NCBI GenBank assembly: GCA_008501765.1
Contig: QQUE01000003.1
Location: 95,633-159,632, forward strand
Direction: 5' to 3'
Length of the DNA: 64,000 nt
Source: Calditrichota bacterium
Lineage (GTDB): Bacteria; Zhuqueibacterota; Zhuqueibacteria; Zhuqueibacterales; Geothermadaptataceae
The stretch's first letter is position 1; each line of letters starts with the position of its first letter. A program made the position numbers and the translations under genes. The notes beneath the pieces were generated by a model, which searched no databases, had not been told where the DNA came from, and saw nothing but the letters and a program-made list of their open reading frames with translations. Shown piece after piece: positions 54,558 to 63,908 of this stretch.

Positions 54558-55576
54558 TTCGCCCCTCCTTTCTTGCCGGTGCCATAAACCCGTGATTTTA
54601 ACGAGCGGTTAAGCAGGGGAGATACAGCATTTCCCATGAGCACAGCGTACATCATTCCTTCCGGCAGGCCACCCCACAAGCGAATGACCGTCACCATAAT
54701 TCCGATGATCACGGAATAGGCAATAATGCCTCTGTCGGTAACAGGCGAAGATACCATGTCGGTGGCCATAAAAACCGCGCCGAGCATCATGCCGCCCGAG
54801 AGCAGCATAAACATCGGTGTTGGTGTATTCGGATTGAAAAAATTCACAATTCCGGAAAGGATAGCGACTGTAATAAATATAACCACCGGAATTTTCCAAT
54901 TCATCATATTGCGGGCAACAAGATAAGCGCCGCCAAGTAAAATCAAAACAGCGCTGGTTTCACCAACCGAGCCGGAGGTGAGACCCATTGCCATGTCGGT
55001 AACATCGGTTGAAACCTGGTTAAATTTCATATTTCCCAGTGGGGTAGCGCCAGCAACGGCGTCGTAAGTTCCTGTTGTGAAAGGCCAGGCAAAACTCGAA
55101 CTTGGGATACTGGAAAATCGATCAGCTAAAAACGCCGGGTGCCAGGTTGTGATTGCCACGGGAAATGCAGCTTGTAAAATGGCACGGCCACCCAAGGCCG
55201 GGTTGAAAATATTATAACCCAAACCGCCGAATAGCAATTTTACCAGAGCGATGGATGCGACACTGCCAAGCGCGGCCATCCACAAAGGTAGGGCGGGAGG
55301 CAGGGTCAAACCCAAAAGTAATCCGGTTATGGCAGCCGACCAGTCGGTGATCGTCGTTTCTTTGTTGTTGAGTCGGCAGTAAATATGTTCCGTCAAAATA
55401 GCCGTGAAAGTGGTCACCGAAAGAATCAGCAGTGCAGCGAGACCGAAAGCGTAAATTGCGAAAAGTGTTGTCGGCACGAGTGCAATGACGACATGCATCA
55501 TAATTTGATCCGTACTCACCGCCGATTTCAAGTGCGGCGAAGTTCGGATTTCCAACGTTTTATTTAAGACATTCAT
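54554..55576 (-). CDS. rnfD: Rnf complex subunit RnfD
   Basis: The 340-residue protein, with about nine to ten helices, matches RnfD/NqrB: SPHLKSAVSTDQIMMHV start, TDWSAAITGLLLGLTLPPALPLW, FGGLGYNIFNPALGGRA, and the flavinylation motif YDAVAGATPLG with Thr as the FMN-binding residue. The late ATDMVSSPVTDRG block is typical. It overlaps rnfC and rnfG by four bases each, so translation is coupled. Confidence 0.96.
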   Translation of the reverse strand: MNVLNKTLEIRTSPHLKSAVSTDQIMMHVVIALVPTTLFAIYAFGLAALLILSVTTFTAILTEHIYCRLNNKETTITDWSAAITGLLLGLTLPPALPLWMAALGSVASIALVKLLFGGLGYNIFNPALGGRAILQAAFPVAITTWHPAFLADRFSSIPSSSFAWPFTTGTYDAVAGATPLGNMKFNQVSTDVTDMAMGLTSGSVGETSAVLILLGGAYLVARNMMNWKIPVVIFITVAILSGIVNFFNPNTPTPMFMLLSGGMMLGAVFMATDMVSSPVTDRGIIAYSVIIGIMVTVIRLWGGLPEGMMYAVLMGNAVSPLLNRSLKSRVYGTGKKGGAK

Positions 55577-56913
55577 GCAGAGGCCTTTTTATCTCTTATA
55601 ATTCCTTTGGATACCCGGAAATAATGCACCAGTGGAATGTTGGACGGACAAACATAGGAGCATGAGCCGCATTCAAAACAATCCATCAAGTTGTATTCTT
55701 TTTCCATAGCATCATATTGTTCAAATTTTGCAAGCCGTCCCATACGGGATGGATTGAGGAAAATGGGGCAGGCATCGAGGCAATAACCACAGCCGATACA
55801 TGCATATTCCTTGCGAATAGTCAGCTGACTTTCATGATCGGTGAGCACCAATAGTCCCGATGTGCCTTTGGTGATCGGCACGTCGAGACTGGAAACGGTG
55901 AAACCCATCATCGGGCCGCCGAGAATTACCCGCGTGGCATTTTTCTTCAGGCCGGCCTGCTCGAGTGCATAGCGCAAAGGTGTTCCGATGGGAATGAGGT
56001 AGTTGCCTATTTTCTCCACGCCGGGACCGGTAATGGTAATCGATCTTTCGATGATGCCGCGCCCCATTGGCAGCAGCCGGCCAATTTCCGCTGTCGTCGC
56101 TACATTGACAACTACAGAGCCACAATCTGCCGGTAATCCGCCGGAAGGAACTTCGCGCCCGAGCAAAGCTGTGATCAGCATTTTTTCAGCGCCCTGCGGA
56201 TATTTCACTTTCACAGCCTCGACCGTGATGGGGAGTCCTGCAGGAATTTTTTCTCTGAGAGAAATGATCGCATCGGGTTTATTGGCTTCAATACCGATAA
56301 TGGCTCGCTGCGCTCCGGTTGCTTTGAGTATGTAGCGGATACCCATGAAAATATCATCTTGTTGCTCCAACATCACCCGGTGGTCGGTAGTCAAATACGG
56401 TTCACATTCAACACCGTTGATGATGAGGGTGTCGATTGATTTATCTTCGGGGATTTTGAGTTTTACATGGGTCGGGAAAGCGGCGCCACCGAGGCCAACA
56501 ATTCCGGCTTCCTGAATGGCAGCGATAATTTCATCGGCGCTTGCAGTATCAACATCGCATGGTGTGCTGGGCTCAATGGTCTGACCCGAAGCGGGGAATG
56601 GCTCGAGAAATATACTGTTGACCATTTTGCCGTTCAGACTTGGCGCCCAGCCTATCTTTTTGATGATTCCCGAAACAGGTGCATGCATTGTCACTGAGAC
56701 GAATCCACCGGATTCGGCGATTTTTTCACCACGCTGAACTTCCTGGCCCTCGCGAACGATGGCTTTCGCTGGTGCGCCCAAATGTTGCGACAGGGCAATG
56801 ATCAGCACCTTGGCGAACGGAAACTGACGAATTTCCCGCTTGACAGTCCCGTCCTTAAACGTCGGTGGATGCACGCCGTGGTCAAATGTTTTTTTAGCTA
56901 CAACAGTTGTCAT
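55573..56913 (-). CDS. rnfC: Rnf complex NADH-binding subunit RnfC
   Basis: The 446-residue protein has the RnfC organisation: a biotinyl/lipoyl-like N-terminal domain, the flavin/NAD-binding GIVGLGGAAFPTHVKL region, GVECEPYLTTDHR, and two 4Fe-4S clusters near the C-terminus, CIGCGYCLDACPIFLNP and CFECGSCSYVCPSNIP. It is the cytoplasmic subunit that exchanges electrons with NAD and passes them to the complex. The upstream ribosome binding site is weak. It lies 370 bases downstream of the PFOR gene. Confidence 0.95.
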   Translation of the reverse strand: MTTVVAKKTFDHGVHPPTFKDGTVKREIRQFPFAKVLIIALSQHLGAPAKAIVREGQEVQRGEKIAESGGFVSVTMHAPVSGIIKKIGWAPSLNGKMVNSIFLEPFPASGQTIEPSTPCDVDTASADEIIAAIQEAGIVGLGGAAFPTHVKLKIPEDKSIDTLIINGVECEPYLTTDHRVMLEQQDDIFMGIRYILKATGAQRAIIGIEANKPDAIISLREKIPAGLPITVEAVKVKYPQGAEKMLITALLGREVPSGGLPADCGSVVVNVATTAEIGRLLPMGRGIIERSITITGPGVEKIGNYLIPIGTPLRYALEQAGLKKNATRVILGGPMMGFTVSSLDVPITKGTSGLLVLTDHESQLTIRKEYACIGCGYCLDACPIFLNPSRMGRLAKFEQYDAMEKEYNLMDCFECGSCSYVCPSNIPLVHYFRVSKGIIRDKKASA

Positions 56914-57283
56914 ATTTTGAATTTATATTTTTCTTAGTTTGAATTATTTTCTCAGAATGTTGTGATACTGAGAAATAAAACTCTGGATTTTCGATTCTGA
57001 TTGAAAGTTTTTTTATCGTTTTACTGCATTGTATTTATGAGTTCATTTGAAAACAGTAATCTCTTTGGGTCTGATTGCCCGAAGCGTGCTTCGGGTTATT
57101 AATAAAGATTCAACAATACCCCATCTGCTTGCAGCGGGATCGTTGATAATATGGAAAACTAAAAAATCAAACCGGTTCGCATCCCGAGAGTCCCGCCTGT
57201 TTTTTGGCGGGATGTATTGAGGGGTGCCTGCGCGTAAAATCAAGCATGCTCCTGCAAATTAATAGTGCAGGAGCGCACTGTTT
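56914..57283. other. intergenic region with several hairpins between PFOR and rnfC
   Basis: This 370-base stretch holds three hairpins: CCCGAAG-CGTG-CTTCGGG (57078-57095), TCCCGCC/GGCGGGA (57191-57212) and GCTCCTGCA/TGCAGGAGC (57248-57274). The last lies ten bases beyond the PFOR stop and is a good terminator or mRNA-processing site. No gene is visible. Confidence 0.6.
57248..57274 (-). terminator. hairpin after the pyruvate:ferredoxin oxidoreductase gene
   Basis: A perfect 9-bp stem with a 9-base loop just downstream of the gene. No long T-run follows on the minus strand, so some readthrough into rnfC is plausible. Confidence 0.55.
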
Positions 57284-60200
57284 TTAGTTGAATTTTTCAC
57301 CGCGTTTGATCCACTTATCAATATCTTTAGCAGAGCGATCAGCCGGCAATCCCGGGTGAATAACCCGTGCCGTGCATTTTTCCGCTGCTTTTACGATATC
57401 CGAATAGGGACCGCCATTTGGATTTTTGATTACCGCTTTTTTCGAGCTGTTGTATTCAAAAATCTTTGGATTGAGCTTGGTGCATTCATCGCATGTGGTG
57501 CATTCTTCCGTGTCGATCCACGGCGCCATGTATTCGCCATTCTGCGAGGCCTCGTCTGCTGCCACTGCCGCAGTTTCAGCAGAGACAGCACTTGCGGAAA
57601 TACTCGGAATCGATAATTGACCACCATTTCCACCAGCCATTTGCAAGAGACCGGCTGCGATACTTTGAACCACTTCGGTACGGATTTTCTCTTCCATGCC
57701 TTCAACTTCCGTGGTTTTTTGATCGGCACCGGCGATGGCTTTGAGCATAATCCAGAAATCCAGCCGCTCTTCGCATGATTGCACGATTGGTTCGGCAACC
57801 ATCAAACGGTTGAGCCGGTTTTTCGCATCAACGACCCAGATGAATGGAAATTTTCCTTCACGATCTTCGGCCTCGAGCTCAAGAAAATCGGCCAGAAGAA
57901 CCATGTTTTCATTCCATGTTTCCTGCGGTGCTTTGCGGAAATGCTTGCGGAAGCGTGCTTCGGTTACGGCAAAATCAGCAAATGTCATGGGTAATTCCAT
58001 GGATTTTTCCCGGCCATTTTCCTCATAAGTGATGGTGTAGACAGGCCACATATTTTCGATGGCTGGATTGCCCTCAAGATCAAAGCATTCAGCCGGCGTT
58101 TTGCCAAGGTCAGGATTATATCTGAATAACGGATAGGCACGCGATTCGACTGCTAATTTGGATTGTTCATAGCCTTTATCGTCCGCGATTCCGTGTTCCG
58201 GCTGGCAAGGGCAATACAGGTTGAAAAGTGCTGGCCGCCGTGCCTTTAATCCCTGAATAAATCCTTCGATCATGTGGCTGGTGTTGGAGGTTGCGCCCTG
58301 CATAAAATACGTCGTGCGGTGCGCCATGGTTATCAGCCCGATTTCTTTACGGATTTCTTCTTTACCTTTCTGGACTTTGCCATATTGGGCCATATCTGAA
58401 ATCTGACCAACAAAGCCCGATGTACAAGCCTGACCTCCGGTATTTGAATAAACCTGGGTGTCGACAACCAGAATTTTGATTGGTTTGCCTGACATCATGG
58501 CCCGGGAAATATTCTGGAAGCCAATATCGTACATGGCGCCATCGCCTCCGACAGCCACGACAGGCGGACACAAATCCCATTCAGCATCGCTAAATTGGTG
58601 CCAGTTAAAGTATTGGAAGAATTCTTTGTGCTTCGAATCACTGTATTCATTATTGAGTTCGAGTTCTGCCGTGCGAATGGCTTTGAAACCTTCAGCCATT
58701 TTCGCCATGTGGCCTTCAAAAACACCCATTGCCATCGATGCGCTATCCTGAAAAAGATGGTTTGCCCATGGGAATGGATACGGATTGAACGGGTAAGTCG
58801 ATGCCCAAACGGAGGTACAACCCGTTGAATTTATCATGCCCATACTTGAGCGGCCGCGACCGGTTGTTCCTTCGCTGTATTTCCATTTCAAATGCTTGAG
58901 CTTGGCGATGAGCTGTGTAACACGCTTCAGCCATTCTTCATCGACAGGTTTGCTACCGCGCATTTTTTCCATTTTACCGGCGATGGAGGCCAGTGTGATG
59001 TCGCTATCTTTTAATTCATCGATAGCTTTACTCATGGCTTCGGAGTCGCTAATATCCATATCGGAAACAAGTTTAAGCTGAATATGTTTCTGCAGTTTGG
59101 TGATTAATTCATCTATATATGCCAGATGTTTTTCCACCCGAGGCTGCATCAGTGCTTCCATTGTTCCTGTGAAAAGATGGACAACGGTTTTTTCCGTGCA
59201 ACCCATGCAGGCACCATCGCCACTTGCCATGGATAGGTAATTGGTTTTGTCGAGGAGGAGTGTGTCCAGCGCACCGATGCCTTCTTCGAGATCATCGATA
59301 CGAATGTAGTTTTTCGGTGTGTTTGGCAGATCGAGCCAGAAATCCCAATCCTTGCGTAACCAGTTGATACTTTCTTTTGTTTGCGTCATCGGGATGAGTG
59401 CTTCATCGTCACAAACATCAACACATTCCATACAGCCTTTGCATGTGTATGGATTTACGGTTATGCTGAGAAGGGCACCAGAATTTGGGGTTTTCTTCTC
59501 ATGCACATCATAATAGGGGCGCGTTACCGCGAACTGAAAATCGGCCAGTTCTTCTTCAAATAACTTGAACTCGGCTTCGAGTTTGGATTTTTCGGCACCT
59601 TCGAGGGCTGATCCGGAAATTGTTTCACGAATTGCGATGTCGAATAACTTGCGTGTGTTCTCATTTTTTGTAGCAGCAAAGAGTGTCCGCAGGTTGCCTT
59701 CCATTTTTCGAACGGCTTTCGGCAGATGTTTTAGTTCATGGCCAGCTTTTTTTACCCGTTTCACCACGGTATCCAATACAGCGCCGACTTCACTAACCAG
59801 GCCGGGGATAGCGGTATCCGGGCAAATAGTATAACAATCACCGCAAGCCGTACAATTTTCAGCAATCCATTTTGGATGTTCGAAACGAATGCCGGTCATG
59901 TCCCGGTAAACGCCGGTTACGGCTGGAATTAAGCTCAAGCCGATGAAGGGATCGGTAATATTGTCATTTCCCATTCCGCGAGCGTAAAAGTTTCCAGTTT
60001 GCTCCCAGAATCGATGGATATCTGTTGCCGGTGCTTTGCTTTCCGGCTGTTGTTTCAGCATGACAGGCAGTTTTGGTTCAGCGGCAACGCCATTGGATTT
60101 GTCAGTGGTTGCTTCACCGATTGGCATTTCTGTAATTTGATGAATTTCCTCAAATCCACGGCGAACGACACGCAGGTTGTCTTCCACAACTGCACGGCCT

Positions 60201-62215
60201 TTGCTGCCAAATTTATGCTCGAGCTGCTCTTCGATCGCATCGAAAAGTTTCTCATGATCGAGTCCGGCTTTTTGCATTATATCAGATGCGGCAAAGAAGG
60301 CTCCCTGGAATGCAATCCCCTGCATGCGGTACTGCAATTCAGGATTACTTGCTTCTTCGCGAGCTACCTTAAATGCATCGATATAATAAAGCTGGATATC
60401 GTTTTTGGCAATATAACGTTGATAATGGACCGGAATGTTTTCCCAGACAGCTTGCGGTGAATCGAGATCGCTCTGAATGATGAAGACGCCACCTTTTTTC
60501 AGCCCGGCCAGAGCATTTGTGTGTCCAAGTACGTTGGGATCCGGTGAAAGAACGACATCCACATAATAATATTCACAGTTAACGCGGATGGGTTCCGGTG
60601 CGGCTGCCAGATAATAAGTCGTCGGCTGGCCTTTTTTCTCGGAACCATATTTCGGGTTGGCTTTAATGTGGTAGCCAAGCAGATCAAAAAGCGTCATCGC
60701 CAGGTTTTTACCGGTGGTGATCGCACCCCAGCCACCGATCGAGTGAAAACGGGCGGTGATACTGCCTTCCGGCATCAAGTTTGGATTTTCACTGCCGCGG
60801 ACAGAAAGTTCTTTCACTTTCGGATAGGCATCCTGAATATTTTGCTGGTGAATATCCTGTTTTGGCGAAAGAGCGTTGTCACGAATAAAATCAATTGAAA
60901 GATAAAACATCTTTTTGTGGTCGCCTTCAGGCAGCATGTTTTCAACAGTGCCGATCAATCCTTCCGGCTGCAAATCCCGGCTTCCCATGCCAAATGAACC
61001 GGAATACAATGCTGGGGCATCTATTGCTTTGTAGCTTTCCAATCCCGGATATGGCAGGTCTTTTTTGGCCAATCCATTTTCCTGGCATTTTGAAATAGTT
61101 GCGCGAATTTCACGCATAATCGGTAAATCGACGGCCAATGGCTGGTCGAGGCGTTCGAGAACTGCGATGCCCTTTTTACCCTTGATGATTGAGCTAATCT
61201 GGTCAGAGGGGAAGGGGCGGAACATTACCATATCGACAACGCCGACTTTGATTCCACGTGTTTCACGCAGATAATCAACAACAACTTCAGCACTTGGAAT
61301 GACGCTACCCTGCCCGATGATGAGATAGTCCGCATCTTCGGCTTTGTAGGTCATAACACGAGCGTATTCGCGGCCGGTGAGCTTTTTAAATTCTTCAAAT
61401 GCCTGATCGGTGAATTCTTGAATATGATCGAAGAAAAATGGACGTTGTGCAGCAACACTTTGCATGTAAGCGTCCTGATTTTGCACGATTCCGGCCATTA
61501 CGGGATTATCGACGTCCCATAATTCCGGAATACGCCGGCGGGTATCACCGTAAATTATTTTTTGCGCAGCAGTCGGCGTTGCGATGATGTCATCCGGCAG
61601 ACCAAGATATTCGGCAATGAGTTCACGCTCGGGAATCATTAACGATTCGATCAAGTGTGTGGTGAGAAAACCGTCCTGGGCAATAATCCCCGGTGTCAGT
61701 GCAAGCTCGGCAATTTTGTGGCAAATAATATTCAGATCGCAAACGGATTGGGCATTTTTGCCAAACATTTGAAAAAAACCGGTATCATCAACACAGTGAT
61801 AATCATCGTGGCCGGCGTGCACATTGAGCGTGCTTTTTGTCATCGCGCGGGCGCCAATATTTAAAACGTAGGTCAATCGCTTGCCAACGGCGGCGTAAAG
61901 CGATTCGTGCATGTAGGCGATGCCCTGTCCGGAGGAAAAATTGGATGCGCGCAATCCTGTCATCGACAACCCGGCCGTCACGGCAGCGGCTGCGTGCTCG
62001 CCTTCCGGTTCGATAAAAATAAGCGGTCTGTCTGATATATTTAAATGACCTTTGGCTGTTTCTTCAGCCCAATATTCCCCCATTTGCGTCGAAGGTGTAA
62101 TTGGATATGCACCAGCTGCATCTGTGGATTCGCGCTCGCACATGATGACGGCTGTATTTCCATCCATCGCCACTCGGCTACCTGGATATTTTACCTTTTT
62201 ATTGGGTTTTGCCAT
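57284..62215 (-). CDS. nifJ: pyruvate:ferredoxin (2-oxoacid) oxidoreductase with C-terminal ferredoxin domain
   Basis: I use the second ATG (62215), correctly spaced from AAGGA, over that at 62224. The 1643-residue chain is a fused NifJ-type enzyme that splits pyruvate with CoA to acetyl-CoA, CO2 and reduced ferredoxin. In order: pyrimidine-binding domain (DGNTAVIMCERESTDAAGAYPITPST), transketolase C-like domain II (about 295-430), gamma domain (SITARFHSIGGWGAITTGKN), delta domain with CTACGDCYTICPD and CKGCMECVDVCDD clusters, TPP-binding domain (VVAVGGDGAMYDIGF, NTGGQ) and a last ferredoxin domain (CTTCDECTKLNPKIF). NifJ is normally about 1170-1200 residues; the excess lies in linkers between gamma, delta and beta and in the C-terminal ferredoxin. 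It sits between rnfB and rnfC. Confidence 0.93.
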   Translation of the reverse strand: MAKPNKKVKYPGSRVAMDGNTAVIMCERESTDAAGAYPITPSTQMGEYWAEETAKGHLNISDRPLIFIEPEGEHAAAAVTAGLSMTGLRASNFSSGQGIAYMHESLYAAVGKRLTYVLNIGARAMTKSTLNVHAGHDDYHCVDDTGFFQMFGKNAQSVCDLNIICHKIAELALTPGIIAQDGFLTTHLIESLMIPERELIAEYLGLPDDIIATPTAAQKIIYGDTRRRIPELWDVDNPVMAGIVQNQDAYMQSVAAQRPFFFDHIQEFTDQAFEEFKKLTGREYARVMTYKAEDADYLIIGQGSVIPSAEVVVDYLRETRGIKVGVVDMVMFRPFPSDQISSIIKGKKGIAVLERLDQPLAVDLPIMREIRATISKCQENGLAKKDLPYPGLESYKAIDAPALYSGSFGMGSRDLQPEGLIGTVENMLPEGDHKKMFYLSIDFIRDNALSPKQDIHQQNIQDAYPKVKELSVRGSENPNLMPEGSITARFHSIGGWGAITTGKNLAMTLFDLLGYHIKANPKYGSEKKGQPTTYYLAAAPEPIRVNCEYYYVDVVLSPDPNVLGHTNALAGLKKGGVFIIQSDLDSPQAVWENIPVHYQRYIAKNDIQLYYIDAFKVAREEASNPELQYRMQGIAFQGAFFAASDIMQKAGLDHEKLFDAIEEQLEHKFGSKGRAVVEDNLRVVRRGFEEIHQITEMPIGEATTDKSNGVAAEPKLPVMLKQQPESKAPATDIHRFWEQTGNFYARGMGNDNITDPFIGLSLIPAVTGVYRDMTGIRFEHPKWIAENCTACGDCYTICPDTAIPGLVSEVGAVLDTVVKRVKKAGHELKHLPKAVRKMEGNLRTLFAATKNENTRKLFDIAIRETISGSALEGAEKSKLEAEFKLFEEELADFQFAVTRPYYDVHEKKTPNSGALLSITVNPYTCKGCMECVDVCDDEALIPMTQTKESINWLRKDWDFWLDLPNTPKNYIRIDDLEEGIGALDTLLLDKTNYLSMASGDGACMGCTEKTVVHLFTGTMEALMQPRVEKHLAYIDELITKLQKHIQLKLVSDMDISDSEAMSKAIDELKDSDITLASIAGKMEKMRGSKPVDEEWLKRVTQLIAKLKHLKWKYSEGTTGRGRSSMGMINSTGCTSVWASTYPFNPYPFPWANHLFQDSASMAMGVFEGHMAKMAEGFKAIRTAELELNNEYSDSKHKEFFQYFNWHQFSDAEWDLCPPVVAVGGDGAMYDIGFQNISRAMMSGKPIKILVVDTQVYSNTGGQACTSGFVGQISDMAQYGKVQKGKEEIRKEIGLITMAHRTTYFMQGATSNTSHMIEGFIQGLKARRPALFNLYCPCQPEHGIADDKGYEQSKLAVESRAYPLFRYNPDLGKTPAECFDLEGNPAIENMWPVYTITYEENGREKSMELPMTFADFAVTEARFRKHFRKAPQETWNENMVLLADFLELEAEDREGKFPFIWVVDAKNRLNRLMVAEPIVQSCEERLDFWIMLKAIAGADQKTTEVEGMEEKIRTEVVQSIAAGLLQMAGGNGGQLSIPSISASAVSAETAAVAADEASQNGEYMAPWIDTEECTTCDECTKLNPKIFEYNSSKKAVIKNPNGGPYSDIVKAAEKCTARVIHPGLPADRSAKDIDKWIKRGEKFN

Positions 62216-62276
62216 CTTACCCATCCTTTTGTTTAATTAAAATAACTATGTATTCAACTCAAATATGTTGCCTGCT

Positions 62277-63146
62277 TTAACTGCTAACAGGAGGCAATTC
62301 CGATTTTCTTAAAACTTTTGGACTTTCTTCTCCTTTGACGACGCTGCCATCGGGTTGCAGCCAAACAATGGCCCCGGTGGGACAGCGTTGAATTGGTTTT
62401 TTCGTGTTGGAATTTTTTGAATAATCTACAACCGGCAAATTGTTTTCCATTACAATGAGGTTATTCTCAGAATCCATAGCACAGCGGCCACAGGCCGTGC
62501 AACCAACCTCACAATACTCAAGAATTTCATCTCCGGAGGCAAGACTCTTACAGTTTACCCATAATCTGTGGCTGATTGCATGCAGCGAGAAAAGGTCTTT
62601 TGGGCAAATATCGACACAATCTCCGCACGCCGTGCATTTTTCCTCGTCAACGACCGGTAACCCGAAACGATTCATCGAGATGGCGTCAAAATCACAGACA
62701 ACTTCGCAATCCGCCAAACCGAGGCATCCCCAGGAACAAACTTTTCCACCGCCGGCGACTTGTGCTGCGGCCCGGCATGTGTTTATTCCTGTGTATGCAG
62801 CGCGCGAACGGGCCACGTTTTTGCCACCCGCACAGGCCAGTCGTGCCACACGTTTTTCCTCAGAGCCGGCATCGACACCCAGAAATCCTGCTATCGCATC
62901 GAGTCCATCAGGTGAAGATACAGTACATTTTCCAGGATTGGTTTCGCTGTTTACCAGCGCTTCGGCGAAGGGCCTACAACCGGGAAATCCGCATGCACCG
63001 CAGTTGGCGTGGGGTAGCATATCTTCAACGATATCGATGCGGGGATCTTCATAGACGTATAATTTCTTGTTGGCGATGACCAGCAGGATTGCCAAAGCGA
63101 TGGTAAGTCCGGTCATAGCGCCGATTGCTGTTAAAATTACCAGCAT
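62277..63146 (-). CDS. rnfB: Rnf complex iron-sulfur subunit RnfB
   Basis: The 289-residue protein has an N-terminal membrane helix (1-24), the DUF2107-type cluster domain LPHANCGACGFPGCRPFAEAL, a long Cys-rich middle (ARLACAGG, CSWGCLGLADCEVVCDF), a 4Fe-4S pair CTACGDCVDICPKD and CEVGCTACGRCAMD, and a late RCPTGAIVWL. It receives electrons from ferredoxin. GGAG precedes the ATG. It is the first gene of the cluster here, 53-60 bases before PFOR and separated from the other rnf genes by it. Confidence 0.93.
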   Translation of the reverse strand: MLVILTAIGAMTGLTIALAILLVIANKKLYVYEDPRIDIVEDMLPHANCGACGFPGCRPFAEALVNSETNPGKCTVSSPDGLDAIAGFLGVDAGSEEKRVARLACAGGKNVARSRAAYTGINTCRAAAQVAGGGKVCSWGCLGLADCEVVCDFDAISMNRFGLPVVDEEKCTACGDCVDICPKDLFSLHAISHRLWVNCKSLASGDEILEYCEVGCTACGRCAMDSENNLIVMENNLPVVDYSKNSNTKKPIQRCPTGAIVWLQPDGSVVKGEESPKVLRKSELPPVSS

Positions 63147-63908
63147 AATTTATAACTCCAAATAAATATTTTTCGAACCTGATCTATTCACAAACTGATA
63201 AAAATGTGCCTGGCACTTCTACAAGTTATGAATGCCCTTAAAAGCTACTTTGTTTAGTTAAATTTATAAAAATCAACTAAGTGCCAGGCACATCCACTGC
63301 CCTTTATGAATAATTCAGGCTAAATAAATTCGCCAACTTTGACTACTATTTTCCTGATCGAACTTAATTCAGCGCGCTCGAACTCTGATGTTTTTAATCC
63401 ATTTTTATGATAAAATCAACAAGAAAAATATCCCTTGTAAACCGGGATGAAAGATTTATTTCAAATTGAAAAACGTGAGCAAATTTTAAGCGTTCTTTTC
63501 AAACCAGAGTTAAAACATCGCAAATGAATTCGAATTATTTATCAAAGATAATGCCAGGCAAATATATTGATATATAAATTATTTTAATTTTTAAAATTAC
63601 AATAACCTTTTTCGCTTTTCTGCCAAAAATCCGCTAAAATAAATCGATCCGATTTGGTTTAAATTGTTTCAATTTACGCTGAGAATTGATTTACTCTTAA
63701 ATATGATTTTTCTGAGACGGGTTATCCTTACAAATTTTGAAAATTAATTTTACAAAAGCAAAGCCGTTGTTCTCTCTCAATTAGTAGCGGTAAATTATTC
63801 CCTGACTTAATAATTTTCAGGTTAGTTTTATTAATTATGAGAATTAGTTTTGACTAAATTCATCGATCAGCCCTGATCTTGCAATAGAAAAACGGACTAT
63901 TAGTTAAG
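63147..63908. other. intergenic region upstream of rnfB with a long-armed inverted repeat
   Basis: Bases 63205-63218 (TGTGCCTGGCACTT) and 63279-63292 are a perfect 14-bp inverted repeat around a 60-base AT-rich centre, 59-146 bases upstream of rnfB. The remaining sequence to the IS3 element is AT-rich and shows no gene. Confidence 0.6.
63205..63292. repeat. 88-bp element with 14-bp perfect terminal inverted repeats
   Basis: The arms read TGTGCCTGGCACTT and AAGTGCCAGGCACA. The arm itself contains a palindromic GTGCC-TGGCAC core. It resembles REP-like palindromes or a small MITE and lies in the probable promoter region of rnfB. Confidence 0.6.
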
